Source: Prinia subflava
Taxonomy: Eukaryota > Chordata > Aves > Passeriformes > Cisticolidae
DNA length: 64,000 nucleotides
Direction of reading: 5' to 3'
Assembly (NCBI RefSeq): GCF_021018805.1
Contig: NC_086248.1
Span: 93,711,739-93,775,738 of the forward strand
Part shown: positions 51,697-63,270 of the stretch, one piece after another
How the letters are laid out: every line of letters starts with the position of its first letter
How positions within the stretch are numbered: the first letter of the stretch is position 1
Program-made: the position numbers and the translations under genes
Notes under the pieces: model-generated
The model's database searches: none
Seen by the model: the letters and a program-made list of their open reading frames with translations, nothing else
Told to the model about the DNA's origin: nothing

Positions 51697-51698
51697 AA
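51645..51698. repeat. (AAAG)n microsatellite beside an ESRRG splice donor
   Basis: About 13 AAAG units on the plus strand, which reads as a CTTT tract in the ESRRG pre-mRNA. It starts 36 nt downstream of the exon-intron border at 51735. Confidence 0.95.
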
Positions 51699-51734
51699 TT
51701 AAAAATGTAGCAACCATCATGCCACTCTGCCAAC

Positions 51735-52004
51735 CTGAATTAGCAAGTGCTATAGCTTTGAGGGTGACAAATTCTTCTTTCTCCAGCTTCATGCTCTTGT
51801 ATTTCTTTACCAGCTGCAGTATGGCATTGTTAAGGTCAAGAAGGCCTGCCAATTTGGACTGGTCTTCATCCATAATATAATCTTCAGCATATACAAGCTC
51901 ATCCTCAAAAGAAAGTGACCGGTATACAACACCGAGAATCAAGATCTCCATCCAAGCACTCTGCAGAAGGCTCATCTGGTCAGCTAGAGACAAAGTGGAG
52001 AATC
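51735..52004 (-). CDS. ESRRG: Estrogen-related receptor gamma, penultimate coding exon (LBD core)
   Basis: A 270-bp internal exon. The acceptor tatttag ends at 52005 and the donor CAG/GTTGGC begins at 51734, both on the minus strand. Both ends are phase 1 (a split Gly codon at the start, a split Asp codon at the end). It encodes residues 289-377 in the 458-residue numbering. It opens with the nuclear-receptor LBD signature [20 protein letters not shown], then [22 protein letters not shown] and the helix region [20 protein letters not shown]. Arg-316 and Tyr-326, residues of the known ERR-gamma ligand pocket, are present. Skipping this exon would keep the reading frame but remove the LBD core. 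The next exon (40799) continues in phase. The preceding exon, ending in the WAKHIP segment, was not found in the window. Confidence 0.98.
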
Positions 52005-53365
52005 CTAAATAGGAAAACAAAAACACAACAAAAATGGAAAAATATTAAGCACATTTGGAAATCTGATCCTCTTTTTGACTTATTTTTGTACACATTGTGG
52101 TAAAACATGCATACATTCTATTATTCTCTCTTCTGCTTTTGTGTGTTTCCTCACCATCCTACTACAGGAAAGTAAATCAATAAAAAATCAAATGTTTTAT
52201 AATCAAAACCAAAGTTTCAAACAAGCAGGAATTTGCAAGCTCTTCTGTAAAAATCATATTAATTTGTGGGGTACTGCAGTGGCAATCTGTGATCTGTATG
52301 ATGCCTTCTTTGCTCTGAAACACTTGTAGTTAGTTGTAGAAACCTAATGCTGTGAAACATGGGTCTGCTGATTCTATCCAGCACTACCACAACCCAAGGA
52401 GGATAATTTAGGAGAAAAAAAAGAAAACTTTATTAAAAGGGAAGATTTGATGTTTTAATAGAATTAAGGTAAGGATGAAAAGGAGAAAAATTCTTTTTGA
52501 ACGTTAACTTCAGAGAAAAGAGAAGTAGCAGCCACCCTTCTCAGGAAAGATGCTAATCACTTCTATCCTGGCTCCTGCCACTACTGCACTTGTTGAAATA
52601 AGAGAGTGGCACACTCAAGTGCCAACTACACAGCAGTCACATGATCCTTTTTGTGAGGGCAACCAAAATTTTATTAAATGCCTCTTAATGAATTTAACTT
52701 TTGCTTTGCCCCCCACTGCCTTTTCTAATAGGATCACTGAGGGCAAACATCTTTACTGTCTTACCTTTTCAGACTCTTGTTTACACTACCTGTTAATTTA
52801 TTATATCAAACTGCTAATATCCCAATCACATTATGTGCTAGAAAACAACACGGGAGAGGAAGTGATTTTCCTGGCCTGTTGGTGAAATGCAGCAGTTTGC
52901 CAGTTGGCACCATCAACCACAAGTACTTAATAAAATCATCAAAGGGGATTAGTCAAGCTTTTCTTAAAGGGTCTTAAGACATGTCTGAGGCTTTCATTTA
53001 GTTGTTTATGGAGTTGCTTACATGTCCTTTGACAGGGTTCCTGATATAAGAATATTCTTGCTGGTGTTCAATTACACTGAAATGCATTTTTCTGTTTTTA
53101 AACTCGAGAGTTACAGTCATGCAAGAATGTATCATAAACTAGCAAATCTGCCAGGCATCTACTCCAAACAAGATTTTCTCTATAAGCACTAAGCAGCAAA
53201 ACTAATACAATAAAAAAGAAAAACCCACATCCAAACCACCAGGCATCCATAAAAAATGAAACATAAAACTGGCTGCATGTGCTCTCTCTCTCATTTTTCT
53301 CTCCCTCCTTATTTGTTTTCATTTTCTCTTACTGTCTTTTGAGTCTTGTGATAGAACTGTAGCTC

Positions 53366-53409
53366 TCTGCCTTAAAAAACAAAACAAAAAACAAACAAAA
53401 CAAAACAAA
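53366..53409. repeat. A/AAAC-rich low-complexity array
   Basis: Imperfect CAAAA and CAAA units on the plus strand within an ESRRG intron. Confidence 0.8.
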
Positions 53410-53689
53410 GCCTGATCCAACAACAACAGGAAAGCCTTGAAGATGTGACAATGGAAAATAACACATCTGTGATTAAAACAAATAAGAGAGAAATAGAGAA
53501 AGAATCATCATTTCAAAGGTTATAGGGAGGAATTCATGATTTCAATTAGCTCCCACATTTCTGTTCCTTGCTGGCTTTCAAGAACCAGTTTTTCTGCAGC
53601 AGCAGATGGACAGAGAATGTAGCCTGCAGCACCGTCCTGTGACAGCCCCATTCTCCCTCCCAGACACTGCTGTTAGTAAATAGATTTAC

Positions 53690-53990
53690 ACATTCTCCAA
53701 TCTCCACACATCTTTCTGCCGAATAATTAAAAGCAGGATGATTAGTTTATTGAGTGGAAGGAGGAACTTTTTTATTGAGGTCCATCCACGATTTTATCAG
53801 GGCCAGCACTTTTACGGTTGTCATGAGGGTGCAGGCATCCAATTTTTCTTATCTGCCTGATTAATACAAACGCTGTTTCAGGACGCATTAATTAACAGAT
53901 ACAAATCTACGTTCTCATGGAAGGATCAATACAGAGAAGAAAAGAGGCATCAATGTGAATTTAGTGCTGATGATGGAGAAGGCACTCTAT
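53690..53990. promoter_or_regulatory. Enhancer-like candidate conserved non-coding block
   Basis: A non-repetitive stretch rich in homeodomain cores (gaataattaaaag, attaattaac) and mixed motifs, in the ESRRG intron 1.7 kb upstream of the penultimate coding exon. The call rests on sequence style only. Confidence 0.28.
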
Positions 53991-54201
53991 TGACATTTAC
54001 GTGCATAGAAACTTTAAAGTTGCAGTGGAGCCCTTTTGTCCCTGTGATTTAGAAATTAACAATTTTTCAGGTATAACAATGTTTCAAACACTTCTCAGAC
54101 GTTTAATTAAGCAAAAGGCAATAAAATCTGCTTTGATTAAAAAAAGTTTAACCTGCAATTTCTCTCTGTATTCCCTTTTTTTCCCCAAAATTACCCAACT
54201 T

Positions 54202-54237
54202 CCTTCTTTTATTCACTTACCTTCTTTTATTCACTTA
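54202..54237. repeat. Perfect 18-bp tandem duplication
   Basis: The 18-mer ccttcttttattcactta occurs at 54202-54219 and 54220-54237, head to tail and identical. Confidence 0.95.
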
Positions 54238-56404
54238 TCTATTTTCATAAAAGTTTGTTGGCATTGGTTTTATTTTTCAAAAAATAAATAATACTATGTT
54301 TCAATAACATTTATTGTGTGCCACAGTCAAAGAAAATTACATATGTCCTGTGAGAGGGGAAAATGGGATGTTGATAAAATTTATTGTACTCCACTCTTGA
54401 AAAATCTGCATTCTAGAGCAGTAAATATACCGGTTGTTTTTATATGACACATAAAAAAAATCAAAATAAATTTTTTACATTATAGAAAAACTGGCAAATA
54501 TAAAGCATGCTGTTCCACTCTTCAATAATAAATCAAATCAACATGACTATTTTGTTCCTGATCGAAGTAACTTTCCCTTGAAAGCCTGTTCAGTGAAAGC
54601 ATGTTTTAACTTTTAAAGGCATCCCTCGTGGGAATGCAAAGCTGAATCAAGTTGTAATTAATCTGGTTTTGTTCTGTTTTGATTTTTCAGAAAATGTGAA
54701 AGCATCCAGCATGTCTCTTGTATCACAGCAATGCCCTTTTCATATGAGTTCAACAAGTCACAGTTAAAATAAGAGATTACACAGCCTTGTATGATTATAT
54801 ACAGAGATTTATTTTTAATTGTTTGGAGAAGGTTATACTTATTTCACACCAAACTCTGAGTCTGTGAGCTTTTGGTATGTAAATCACCCAGATCTGTACT
54901 TTCTCTATTAAATTATAACTATTTTTTAAAAAGTCTCCAACTTGGACCCTTCCAGCCTTCTGGCCAGTGTCAGCCTCTCCAGCCCCATCCCCAGGCTCTG
55001 TCCAAACCGCCCCGAGACGCAGCGTGGCGGGGTGGGCTGGAACCTTGTCATGCACTGTGCGGGTCCCTAATCCTTAGGAGTCCTGCAGGTCACTGCTTTC
55101 AGCACAGACCTGTGTAATAACCTTTTAAAGACAATGTTGTGCGCCCCTCTCCCCCCTCAGCATGTGCCACGCTGGTGACAACTCTGATCTCTCTCCAGCC
55201 CCTCCCCAGGTCGGTGCCATCTGATGTATCTCGGGCGTTTCTGGCAGGATGACTGGGTACCTTGACCTGCAGTTAAACAGTGTGTTTATCTGCAGTACTG
55301 CACACTCCAAATAAACCAGATGACAGCCTGCAACAACGTCATTTGGAAGGATTGAAAGGCTTCTCAAGAGTCAGGTACCCCTGAGGTAAGAAGCTTGAAG
55401 GAAGCATGTTTTGTGCCAACCCTCCTGCCATCTTCCACTAGACGCTCGTGTGCTTGACAATGATGCCATGGGCACTTGTCAAGGTTTTTTTTTTTTCTTT
55501 TTGCCTAGCAAACTGATGCACTTTGCAGTCAACTTACAAAAAAGGCTAAGCATTTGAAAGTGTGAAGGGCAAAAAATATCTGACGGCTAGTCTTCAAAAA
55601 TACACTTTCATTTCAGAAAGCATAAATGTTTATTTCCTGAGCTGAGTGTTGACAGAAATAGGCTGCAGCGCAGGCATATGAATTTAACCCCTGGTAGGCA
55701 TTCTGTTCAGTGTGGTTTTTATGTGCCTGAGTGCAAGCATTGTAAATCTACGGGGTGTCTCCTAATATGAGTTAACAATAGCCTTGATTTGCTGGTTACA
55801 GATTTTCTTCCTTTTTCCCCTTTCTTTCTCCTCCTTTCAGGGACTGTAGTGTTTCTTCTGCTAAAAATAGATACTTTTCTACAAACAGTGTATCACACTC
55901 GAATTGTAATTATGCCATAATGACTCACTGAGATCACTGAGTGTGGATTGAGAAAAAAGGTTGATTGAGCAACTGAACATATGCTGTTTTTTTTCCTTTT
56001 GCGTACCAGTAAACCCAAAGCTCAACGGAAACAGACATAAATAGGTAAAAAGGCCTTACCATTTTTATTATAGAAACAAGGGGCATCGAGCTGACTGCAC
56101 TCTGAAGTGCTCAGCACTCCAAGCCAGCTCCAAACACAGTTCACAGCCTCTTCAATGGGGCTGTTAAAACCACACATCTTTTCAAATATCAGCACATGCA
56201 CCACTTGCTCTCTATTTCACATTGCACACAGCTCCATGCTAAGCAGGGTAAATCTTTTATATTCCTGAAGACCCTTTCCTCTACTTCATTAAGATGGACT
56301 TCATGGACACTAACTCACTAGGGGCCAGAGTGAAGCAGCTGCAGATGGTCAAGTGCTGAAGTAAGATCTGTGCCTTGCACACAGCACTTTGAGAACTACT
56401 GGCC

Positions 56405-56429
56405 AAAAAAAAAAAAAAAAAAAAAAAAA
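56405..56429 (+). repeat. Poly-A tract of 25 nt
   Basis: 25 uninterrupted A residues on the plus strand in an ESRRG intron, without a recognisable retrocopy next to it. Confidence 0.9.
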
Positions 56430-58209
56430 GACAGTGGCTGGACTTACTATTGTTTTCATCTGTAAACATTTGATGCAAAGCCTCTATCAGGCTACTCAGA
56501 CTTAAATCCTAGAGTTTATTTCACTTTGCAGGGACTGAATTTCCCTTCCCCTCTGATATGTGTTTAGAAATCTAAACATTTGATTAAAGCAGGTATGAAA
56601 TTGCTGGCAAATCTGGCAGTGGCTTGCCTTTTCTGATAATTCCCTCCCATTTATTTTACCATTTGTTTGTGTGATTGTTACCTTTATGTGTCAAATATTC
56701 TTCTTGCTACCCCTGGTTTCTACTTCAAATATCTTCATTTACATTTTTTATAATCAAAGCTGCACTTGCTCGTGACATGTTCACTAGCGTGTTGCAGATG
56801 CAATACATTTACACAGTCGAAATATCAAGAGTTGGATTTTTAAATTATTTACACTTAATTTTGATAGATTAACTTATTTTTAAATGTTTTATGGGTACTG
56901 ATGTTTCCAGCACAGTTTTTTTTTTTAATTTCAAAAATTATGTATAGTCAAAAGAACAAACTAATATTATAAATACTTAAATTTAAAAAAATTAGTTTGG
57001 ATTACTTTATTTAGTGAGTACGTGGCCTCCTGGCCATATGACAGCAGTGGACCAAAGGCTCACGCTGGCTGCACTGAGGAGGAGAATGTGAAGAACCTCC
57101 ATTTCAAGATCAGATTTGTGCACTCTCGGATGTACAGCTGTCAGTCTGCCCTCCTCTCCCTGCCTGGCACACACTCAGCCAAGTGCCTGCATCCATCCAG
57201 CAACTTCAGCTGCCTTCCAGGGATGTAAACAAAGGCCAGGGAAATTTCAGCAGTGAAATTTCTGCTAGGGCAATGTAATGTTTTCTAGACGTGATCATAG
57301 CATTTGCTGAAGGAAACCTTCATAGCCTGACTGCCCTTTGCTATTATTCTCTCAAAAATCCAAGAGGATGGCATAATTCATTTTTTTAGGCTACATGTAG
57401 GGCTGAATCTCACACATAGATCTGAACTAAGAGATTTTTTTATTACATTAATTCAAGGAAAAAATGGATTTAATTACATTTCAAATGCTATGTAGTCTAA
57501 AAATACACATCAAGACCCACACACATTTCAGTGGTTTTGAAAATCATTAAACAGAAGGACAGTGCTCTCACTAATCACCAAACATATTTCCCAGATTACG
57601 GATAAAATTTCATGAAAGCTGGAACAGAAACAGATACAACTCATTATGCCAGGGTGAATCCATTATTTCAGGTTTGGTTTGGGGTTTTTTTTCACATCCT
57701 TTTGCTTACGGAGCCCCTGGTCAAAGGCAAATAATTGCACACAATGCCATAACTACCTGAAATTCAAGCCTGACTCAGAATTCTCACATGAAAGGTATCT
57801 CACAAAATAAAAAATGCAGGTATTTGCCCAGACTTGAAAATAAAAAATCAAGTTCCAAAAGCACAGACTCCAGGTGACCAGAAATACAACCAAAGGCTCA
57901 ATTTATGCCATTTGCTGAATTCAGCTTCCATGCCCTTTGGAGCTGAGGTTCTGCAATTAAAGGTAAGCTTACAAATTGACTCCATCCAGTAACTTTTGAC
58001 AGTGAGAGCACCCCCTTTCCTGGGTGATGCTCTGCTGTGCAGCCTCCCCTCTCCTCCTGCCACCACAGCAGAGCACTGCAAAGGCAGCACCGGGGCTCTG
58101 CTGTGAGCAGCACGACGAGTGGCGACTGCCATCTGTTATCTGTGCAGCCCTGGGAGAGGGCAGCTCGGGCTGCACTCACAGAGGTGCCCAGGAGTCACTC
58201 TGCCTCGAA

Positions 58210-58262
58210 TTAAAAAAAAAAAATACAAGAAAGAAAGAAAGAAAAAAAAAGGGGGGGAAAAA
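58210..58262. repeat. Purine-rich low-complexity tract
   Basis: Poly-A, AAAG units, poly-A and a run of G follow one another on the plus strand. The lysine-rich frames at 58024-58370 result from it. Confidence 0.8.
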
Positions 58263-58439
58263 TACATTCAGAGAGCGCTGGGATGTTCTCAGCAAAGCCT
58301 GTACACTTTCCTCAGGTTTTTTTTTTTAAGTGTGTTTGTATTCCTAATCTTGCTGTCCAAGTTCTTATAAAATATACATTTTTTTTAATGGAAAAATGCC
58401 TGTGATAAGCACTTTTTCACCAACACCTACGAGGAGGAC

Positions 58440-58740
58440 AGGAAATGCCACACAGAGCACTAAGAAACCCGGGGCTGTTATCACAACGCTACTTTCATCT
58501 CACTGAAACAACAGCAGAGAGATGGCACGGCAATAAAAATGCGTTCACACTGCATGTCCCTCTCAATCCATTATGAACAATGGATTCTCGCTAAGCAAAT
58601 ATTCGCTTGTCAGAAGTATTTGCAACACTGGATTCATTCAGCAGGACTAAGTAAGTGAAGTTCACAGCAATTTAAAAGCAGCAAATTAGACATTTACAAA
58701 CAGTGAAGATGCTGCTTGTCTAGCGTGACCTTTCACTCAA
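58440..58740. promoter_or_regulatory. Enhancer-like candidate conserved non-coding block with SOX-type palindrome
   Basis: Non-repetitive, balanced sequence containing a perfect 8-bp inverted repeat AATCCATT / AATGGATT at 58565-58572 and 58579-58586. The right arm overlaps AACAATGG, a SOX-type motif. Conservation is inferred from style only. Confidence 0.28.
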
Positions 58741-61319
58741 GCTATACAAAAAGGTGTTAATGTAATTTAAATACCAGTTAGGAATATTTCTGGTTTGTCT
58801 TTTAGCCTGTGAAACCTTACATGATAACACTAAACAGGAGCAATTTGAGGCTGTCATTTCTTCCCAGGGTCAGATGCACACAGTGAGATGTAACCCACTA
58901 CAGCTCCAACTGACTTCAGTACTGAAATCAGAGACACCCCTCTCTAACTACCCAAATATTTCCAGGCAGCTACTTTTAAATTTCTTATTTTTAGTTAAAG
59001 TGCAAGTTTTTGTGAGCTGCTTCTTTAGTGTTAGTAACAGGACTAATTGAGGACTGGACTGGAAAATGGGACTGATTGAGGATGTCTGCCTGACTTCACA
59101 TAACCAGTTGCTAACGCCCTGCAGTGAACCACTAAAGATAAAAAAACCTGGTGAGTTGCCCTTGCTTCAGAACAGAGTTGGTAAGAACTCTGTGTATGGA
59201 GTACTTCACAATGGCATTTTTGGAAACATACTGTTGAAAGTATTGTACTCTTTATTCCCACTAATTTTAATTTCACACCTTATTATCTCAGTATTCACCG
59301 AGAAAAAGGAAAATATAAGACAATAGAGTTAAACAGATTAATACCTGATTTTCCCTTTGGGCTGATTTTACCACTGGAACTTCCACAATTTCAAACAGCT
59401 TTACAGCAAACTCACACCAATCTTACATTAAAAAGATGTAAGATGAAACACTTGTATTTCATTTTATCACCAGGTGCTCTGAGAACAGAGAAACACCTGA
59501 TAAGTGTGTTCCAGGAAACTGCCTTTTTTCTTTTCACTCCCTTTTTCTTTTCTCTATGTAAGACAGTTGAGACTTGTGGTGCATTACCTCTCTGCAGTGA
59601 GGTTCACAATTTTAAGACATGGACAAGGAAAAAAGTTTTATAATTCAGACCAGCAGTGAAATATGGCCCAACAAAGCTGTAAGTCCCTTCATGTCACAAA
59701 CTAGCAGATTCCTAAGGGTGATCTTTTTAATGCACTACCTATGTGATCTGATCTTCTTCTTTAAAGTTAATTCTTCCAGTTCTTTAAAATGTAACCTTCA
59801 AATATGGTTTGGCTAGACTATGGGATTTCCTTTTTTTTTCCAGTCATGATGTGGTGTGCTCCTAAAATCAGAGGACAAAATGGAGCAGGATTGTATTTAT
59901 AGCCCTGATTTTTTTTTTTTTTAACCAAGCCTTTATAAAAAAACCCATCAATCATATTTTCAACATAAAAATATTGATTTCACCCAAATTCTTCTTCAAT
60001 CTGTTGTGGATATAGTATTTGACTATGAGTACAATAAAGCCAGCTTTGTATGTGGAAAAATAAAAACTACCCTTAGTCATTAATAAAGTGAACATACATG
60101 AAAAATAACGAGTATGATGAACAGGGCTGAATTTCTTTCAAAATCCATTCCAGAGTAAGGTAATACAGTTCAGCTTCAAATAGCCAGAATAATATCTGCA
60201 TATCCTGTGTGTGGTATGCCTTGCTTAGATCCCTTGAAGAGGTCAGCTAGCAGAAAAAAAACCTACAATCACACATAATTAGACAAAAAGTATCCACCCT
60301 TTTTCCTCCTTTTTAATTTGTACTCAACTAAACAAAACTAAAAAGAAAAAAGGTAAAAAAAGGGACAACTTTGGCAGAGCAAGCTTGCTAAACTAGTGAC
60401 AACAATTAGTGTTAGTTCGGGTTCTGCTTGCTTCAACGTTTATGCATGAGCCTCCTAAAAATGCATACATTGACTGGGGAGATCAAGAAATTTAGAGTTC
60501 AAGCTTCTTCAGCATATTGGTCTCCAAAATCAAATTTGCTGGAATGTAAAGTATCACTTCTGGGTTTTTTCCCACAGAAAGGAGGGATTTCTTGTGCATT
60601 TAATACATGTTGCCTTTTATTTGTAACCTCTGCGGGTCTGCTTGGAGAGTGCTTTTCCTCAAAGAGCGCTGGGTCACTGCTGTTTGCCTTTTGCTCCCCT
60701 GGGGAAGGCACCAGTCATTTCCTCCCCGAGAGCTGTGGCAATCCCTGCTCCCTCCATCTTTCCATCAGGCAGAGTCAGGTCTCCAGGAATTCCCCAATCA
60801 CGTTAATAATATGAATCCAATACAGGAATGTATTAGCATACGGAGACGACCATGCCTGCGATCCAATCAACCGATCTCTCTTAACCCTGTGTGTGCTGAG
60901 CTACCGAAAATCTCGTTCCACTGCCAAAACAAAATCTTCAGGTTGCAAAATTTTGGGTAAATATCTCCTCTCTCCCTGTGGCAGGAAAATAACAGCTCTG
61001 ACCACTGTCCTACACATCTTCCATCTTCTTCCTAATTTTTAAAACTTTTCTGCTGGTTAGTTGATTTTCTTAATGGGCTGCAGATGCCAAAAAATTGAAA
61101 TGATATTTACAGTCTCCCTGGTTTGGGGAAGAGAGACACATATTCTCCTACATGAATGTGAAATTTCTAGTTTACCTAGTTGAGTGTGCTTGTATCATTA
61201 AGATCATCTCTGGAGGCTGTGTCTTAAGTCTGCAACAGTCCACACACATGGAAAAAAAAAAGATAGAAAAAAAGAAAAGCAAAAAAAAAAAAAAGGAAGC
61301 TGCCTGATTCTAATACACC

Positions 61320-61990
61320 TAATTAGCCATCGGCAGACTCTTAATTGCATACATTAGGATGATTCCATAGTGGAGATTAATTCTAAATATACCCAAGCAG
61401 CTGGTTAAGATGCCATGGATTACAGTGTGGACTGTACTTTTCCACTTAATTAGATATCAAAATTAAGCAGCAACAAGCATTTTGACATAACGGGGATCAA
61501 GCCGCCGCTTGGCATCCCAGAGCTGCACTAAAGTGACCGCTAAACAGAGCCGCACAGATGGAGAGATATTAAATGCCGCACTGGAAAGTAATTTCAAATA
61601 ATAAAATATCAATATTTACATTTTAATTACCCCTACTGAGAGCCGCTCTGTCATTTTCACTATTGCCGACGCAGCAAGGGGTAGTGGAATGACATTGCGG
61701 CTCTGACTGCAATGACTATTTTGTTTCCATTAAAGAATGACAAGTGTTTTAGAGGCAGTGACACCCAGTGTGTGAACAAGAATGACAGCAGATCAGAAAA
61801 TTCCTATTAAGGGAATAAATGACTCAACAAGAGAATTTACTTTAAGCAGCCGGCTCCTCCTTGCAACACATAATCCTTTCTAAATTTCCTGCAGGAAGTT
61901 TATTATTAGCGGTGCCTTGGAGAGACCTTAGCTTCTCATCAAGCATTTAGAACGATGGGACCTTACATGACGACTGGTCAATTTAAAAAC
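61320..61990. promoter_or_regulatory. Enhancer-like candidate conserved non-coding block
   Basis: The most enhancer-like stretch in the window. It has repeated homeodomain cores (taattag, cttaattgc, cttaattag, tttaattac), few repeats, isolated CpGs in an AT-rich setting and no protein-like frame. It contains the hairpin at 61639-61704. The long ESRRG introns are known regulatory territory in vertebrates. The function here is inferred. Confidence 0.42.
61639..61704 (+). repeat. 66-nt imperfect inverted repeat, pre-miRNA-like hairpin
   Basis: Outer arms 61639-61655 and 61688-61704 match at 15 of 17 positions (agagccgc with gcggctct, then tgtcatt with aatgaca). After a one-base bulge, 61657-61664 pairs with 61680-61687 through 5 Watson-Crick and 3 G-U pairs. 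The G-U pairs hold only if the plus strand is transcribed, which is antisense to ESRRG. The stem of about 25 bp is shorter than a usual Drosha substrate. Confidence 0.75.
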
Positions 61991-62997
61991 AGTAACATTC
62001 AATGCTAAGAGTTACACTGAGAGTTTGCCTGAATTAAAATAGTTTTGAGGGAGAGGGGAAGACAGTGAGAAGGCGATTCCATAAAGGGCTGAAAGCCTTG
62101 ATGGTGCATGGGGAACACCAGTGTTATTTCTGCTGTCTTCACCAGTTTTACTGCCATTGGCACAGTGAGTACTCCACATCCCACCTGGGTCACGATTTGC
62201 TGGTCCTCAGAATTCCAGCCAGCAGGTGATCACAACAGGTAATGTGCACACGCACAGCCTCACACCTCTTGTTTCTCCCTGCCTACTCTCTGCACATATA
62301 TAAACACTTTTCCTTTCAGTATGTACAGCAGAAATCCATGAGACACCTTTGCAGCACCTTAGGAATCTAATTACTTCTGATCAGGTCTGAGGTCAATCTC
62401 ATGGAAAATATTATATTAGATCTGACATGCTGCATTTACAAGATGAAAAGGAAGAAAAATATCAAAACAGTAAAGAAAAAAAAATCTTCCTTGGGGATGT
62501 CTGTCAAAATGCAGAGATCTTCAAAGAATTTCAATGGCCTCAGACATGAGAAAGTAGGTAAGAGTAAATCCTTGGTCAGTACACCCAATATGCAGCTAAG
62601 CGACCCTCCTCCTGAGTCATGGCATGCATTTATTCAATAATGTGCAGAGCTCAACTTCTATAAATGTGACAAATGGCTAGAACAGAATGAGGGGGGGGAA
62701 AAGGCATGAAGATTTTTACAGAACAAAAAAAGGAACAACTTTATGGCAGTAACTATTGCAGGAATTTTAGATCCAGCTTTGACATTAAGAATTAGCAGTC
62801 AAGTACAAAAATTTTACTCTGACATTAGCTGCTTAACTAGTTCTGTTCCTTTTCTTGTCTTTTTTCATTCCCCACCTTTTTTTTTCTTTTTTTTTTAAGT
62901 ACCCAGGAAGTACTTCTTAAGCATCCCTAATGCTTTTAGGACAAGACACTTCCCCATTTCTCAGCCACTAGCACCTTTTAATTTCTGAAAGAGCCAC

Positions 62998-63270
62998 GGT
63001 TGAAAATCTTAATTAATTGTTCCATACTGCTTCAGGATCATTATGCAATGTAATAAAGGCCGTGTAATTATGAAATTTTACAGCCATTACCAAGGCTGAT
63101 GGCTCGTATTTCATCCTCAGCTGGACCCAATGGCTTTTAGCCACTCAGCTCCCCTTTGATGAACTACAGACAGATCTATCAGGCCCAAACAATATCCAGG
63201 CAAGGCGGCTATAATAGCTACCTACAGATGAAGCCATAGATAAAGATAAACTATAAATCTACACACAAAT
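62998..63270. promoter_or_regulatory. Enhancer-like candidate conserved non-coding block
   Basis: Non-repetitive sequence with tcttaattaattg, gtgtaattatg and ggctataatagct motifs in the ESRRG intron. The call rests on style only. Confidence 0.25.

Larger units (their letters stand above)
40800..51734 (-). other. ESRRG: ESRRG last intron
   Basis: A 10.9-kb intron from donor GTTGGC (GT at 51734-51733) to acceptor cag at 40800, minus strand. It contains an intronic CpG cluster near 48.2-48.43 kb, an enhancer-like block at 50.56-51.06 kb, a repeated TTAAC motif at 46998-47036 and an AAAG microsatellite next to the donor. The 127-codon minus-strand frame at 48196-48579 crosses the CpG cluster and shows no known protein. 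Confidence 0.9.

Noticed and set aside
56022..56204. Minus-strand frame considered as the missing upstream ESRRG exon
   Set aside because: Its sequence does not match the receptor segment that must end before Gly-288, and no in-phase donor was seen. I found no other candidate in 52-64 kb.
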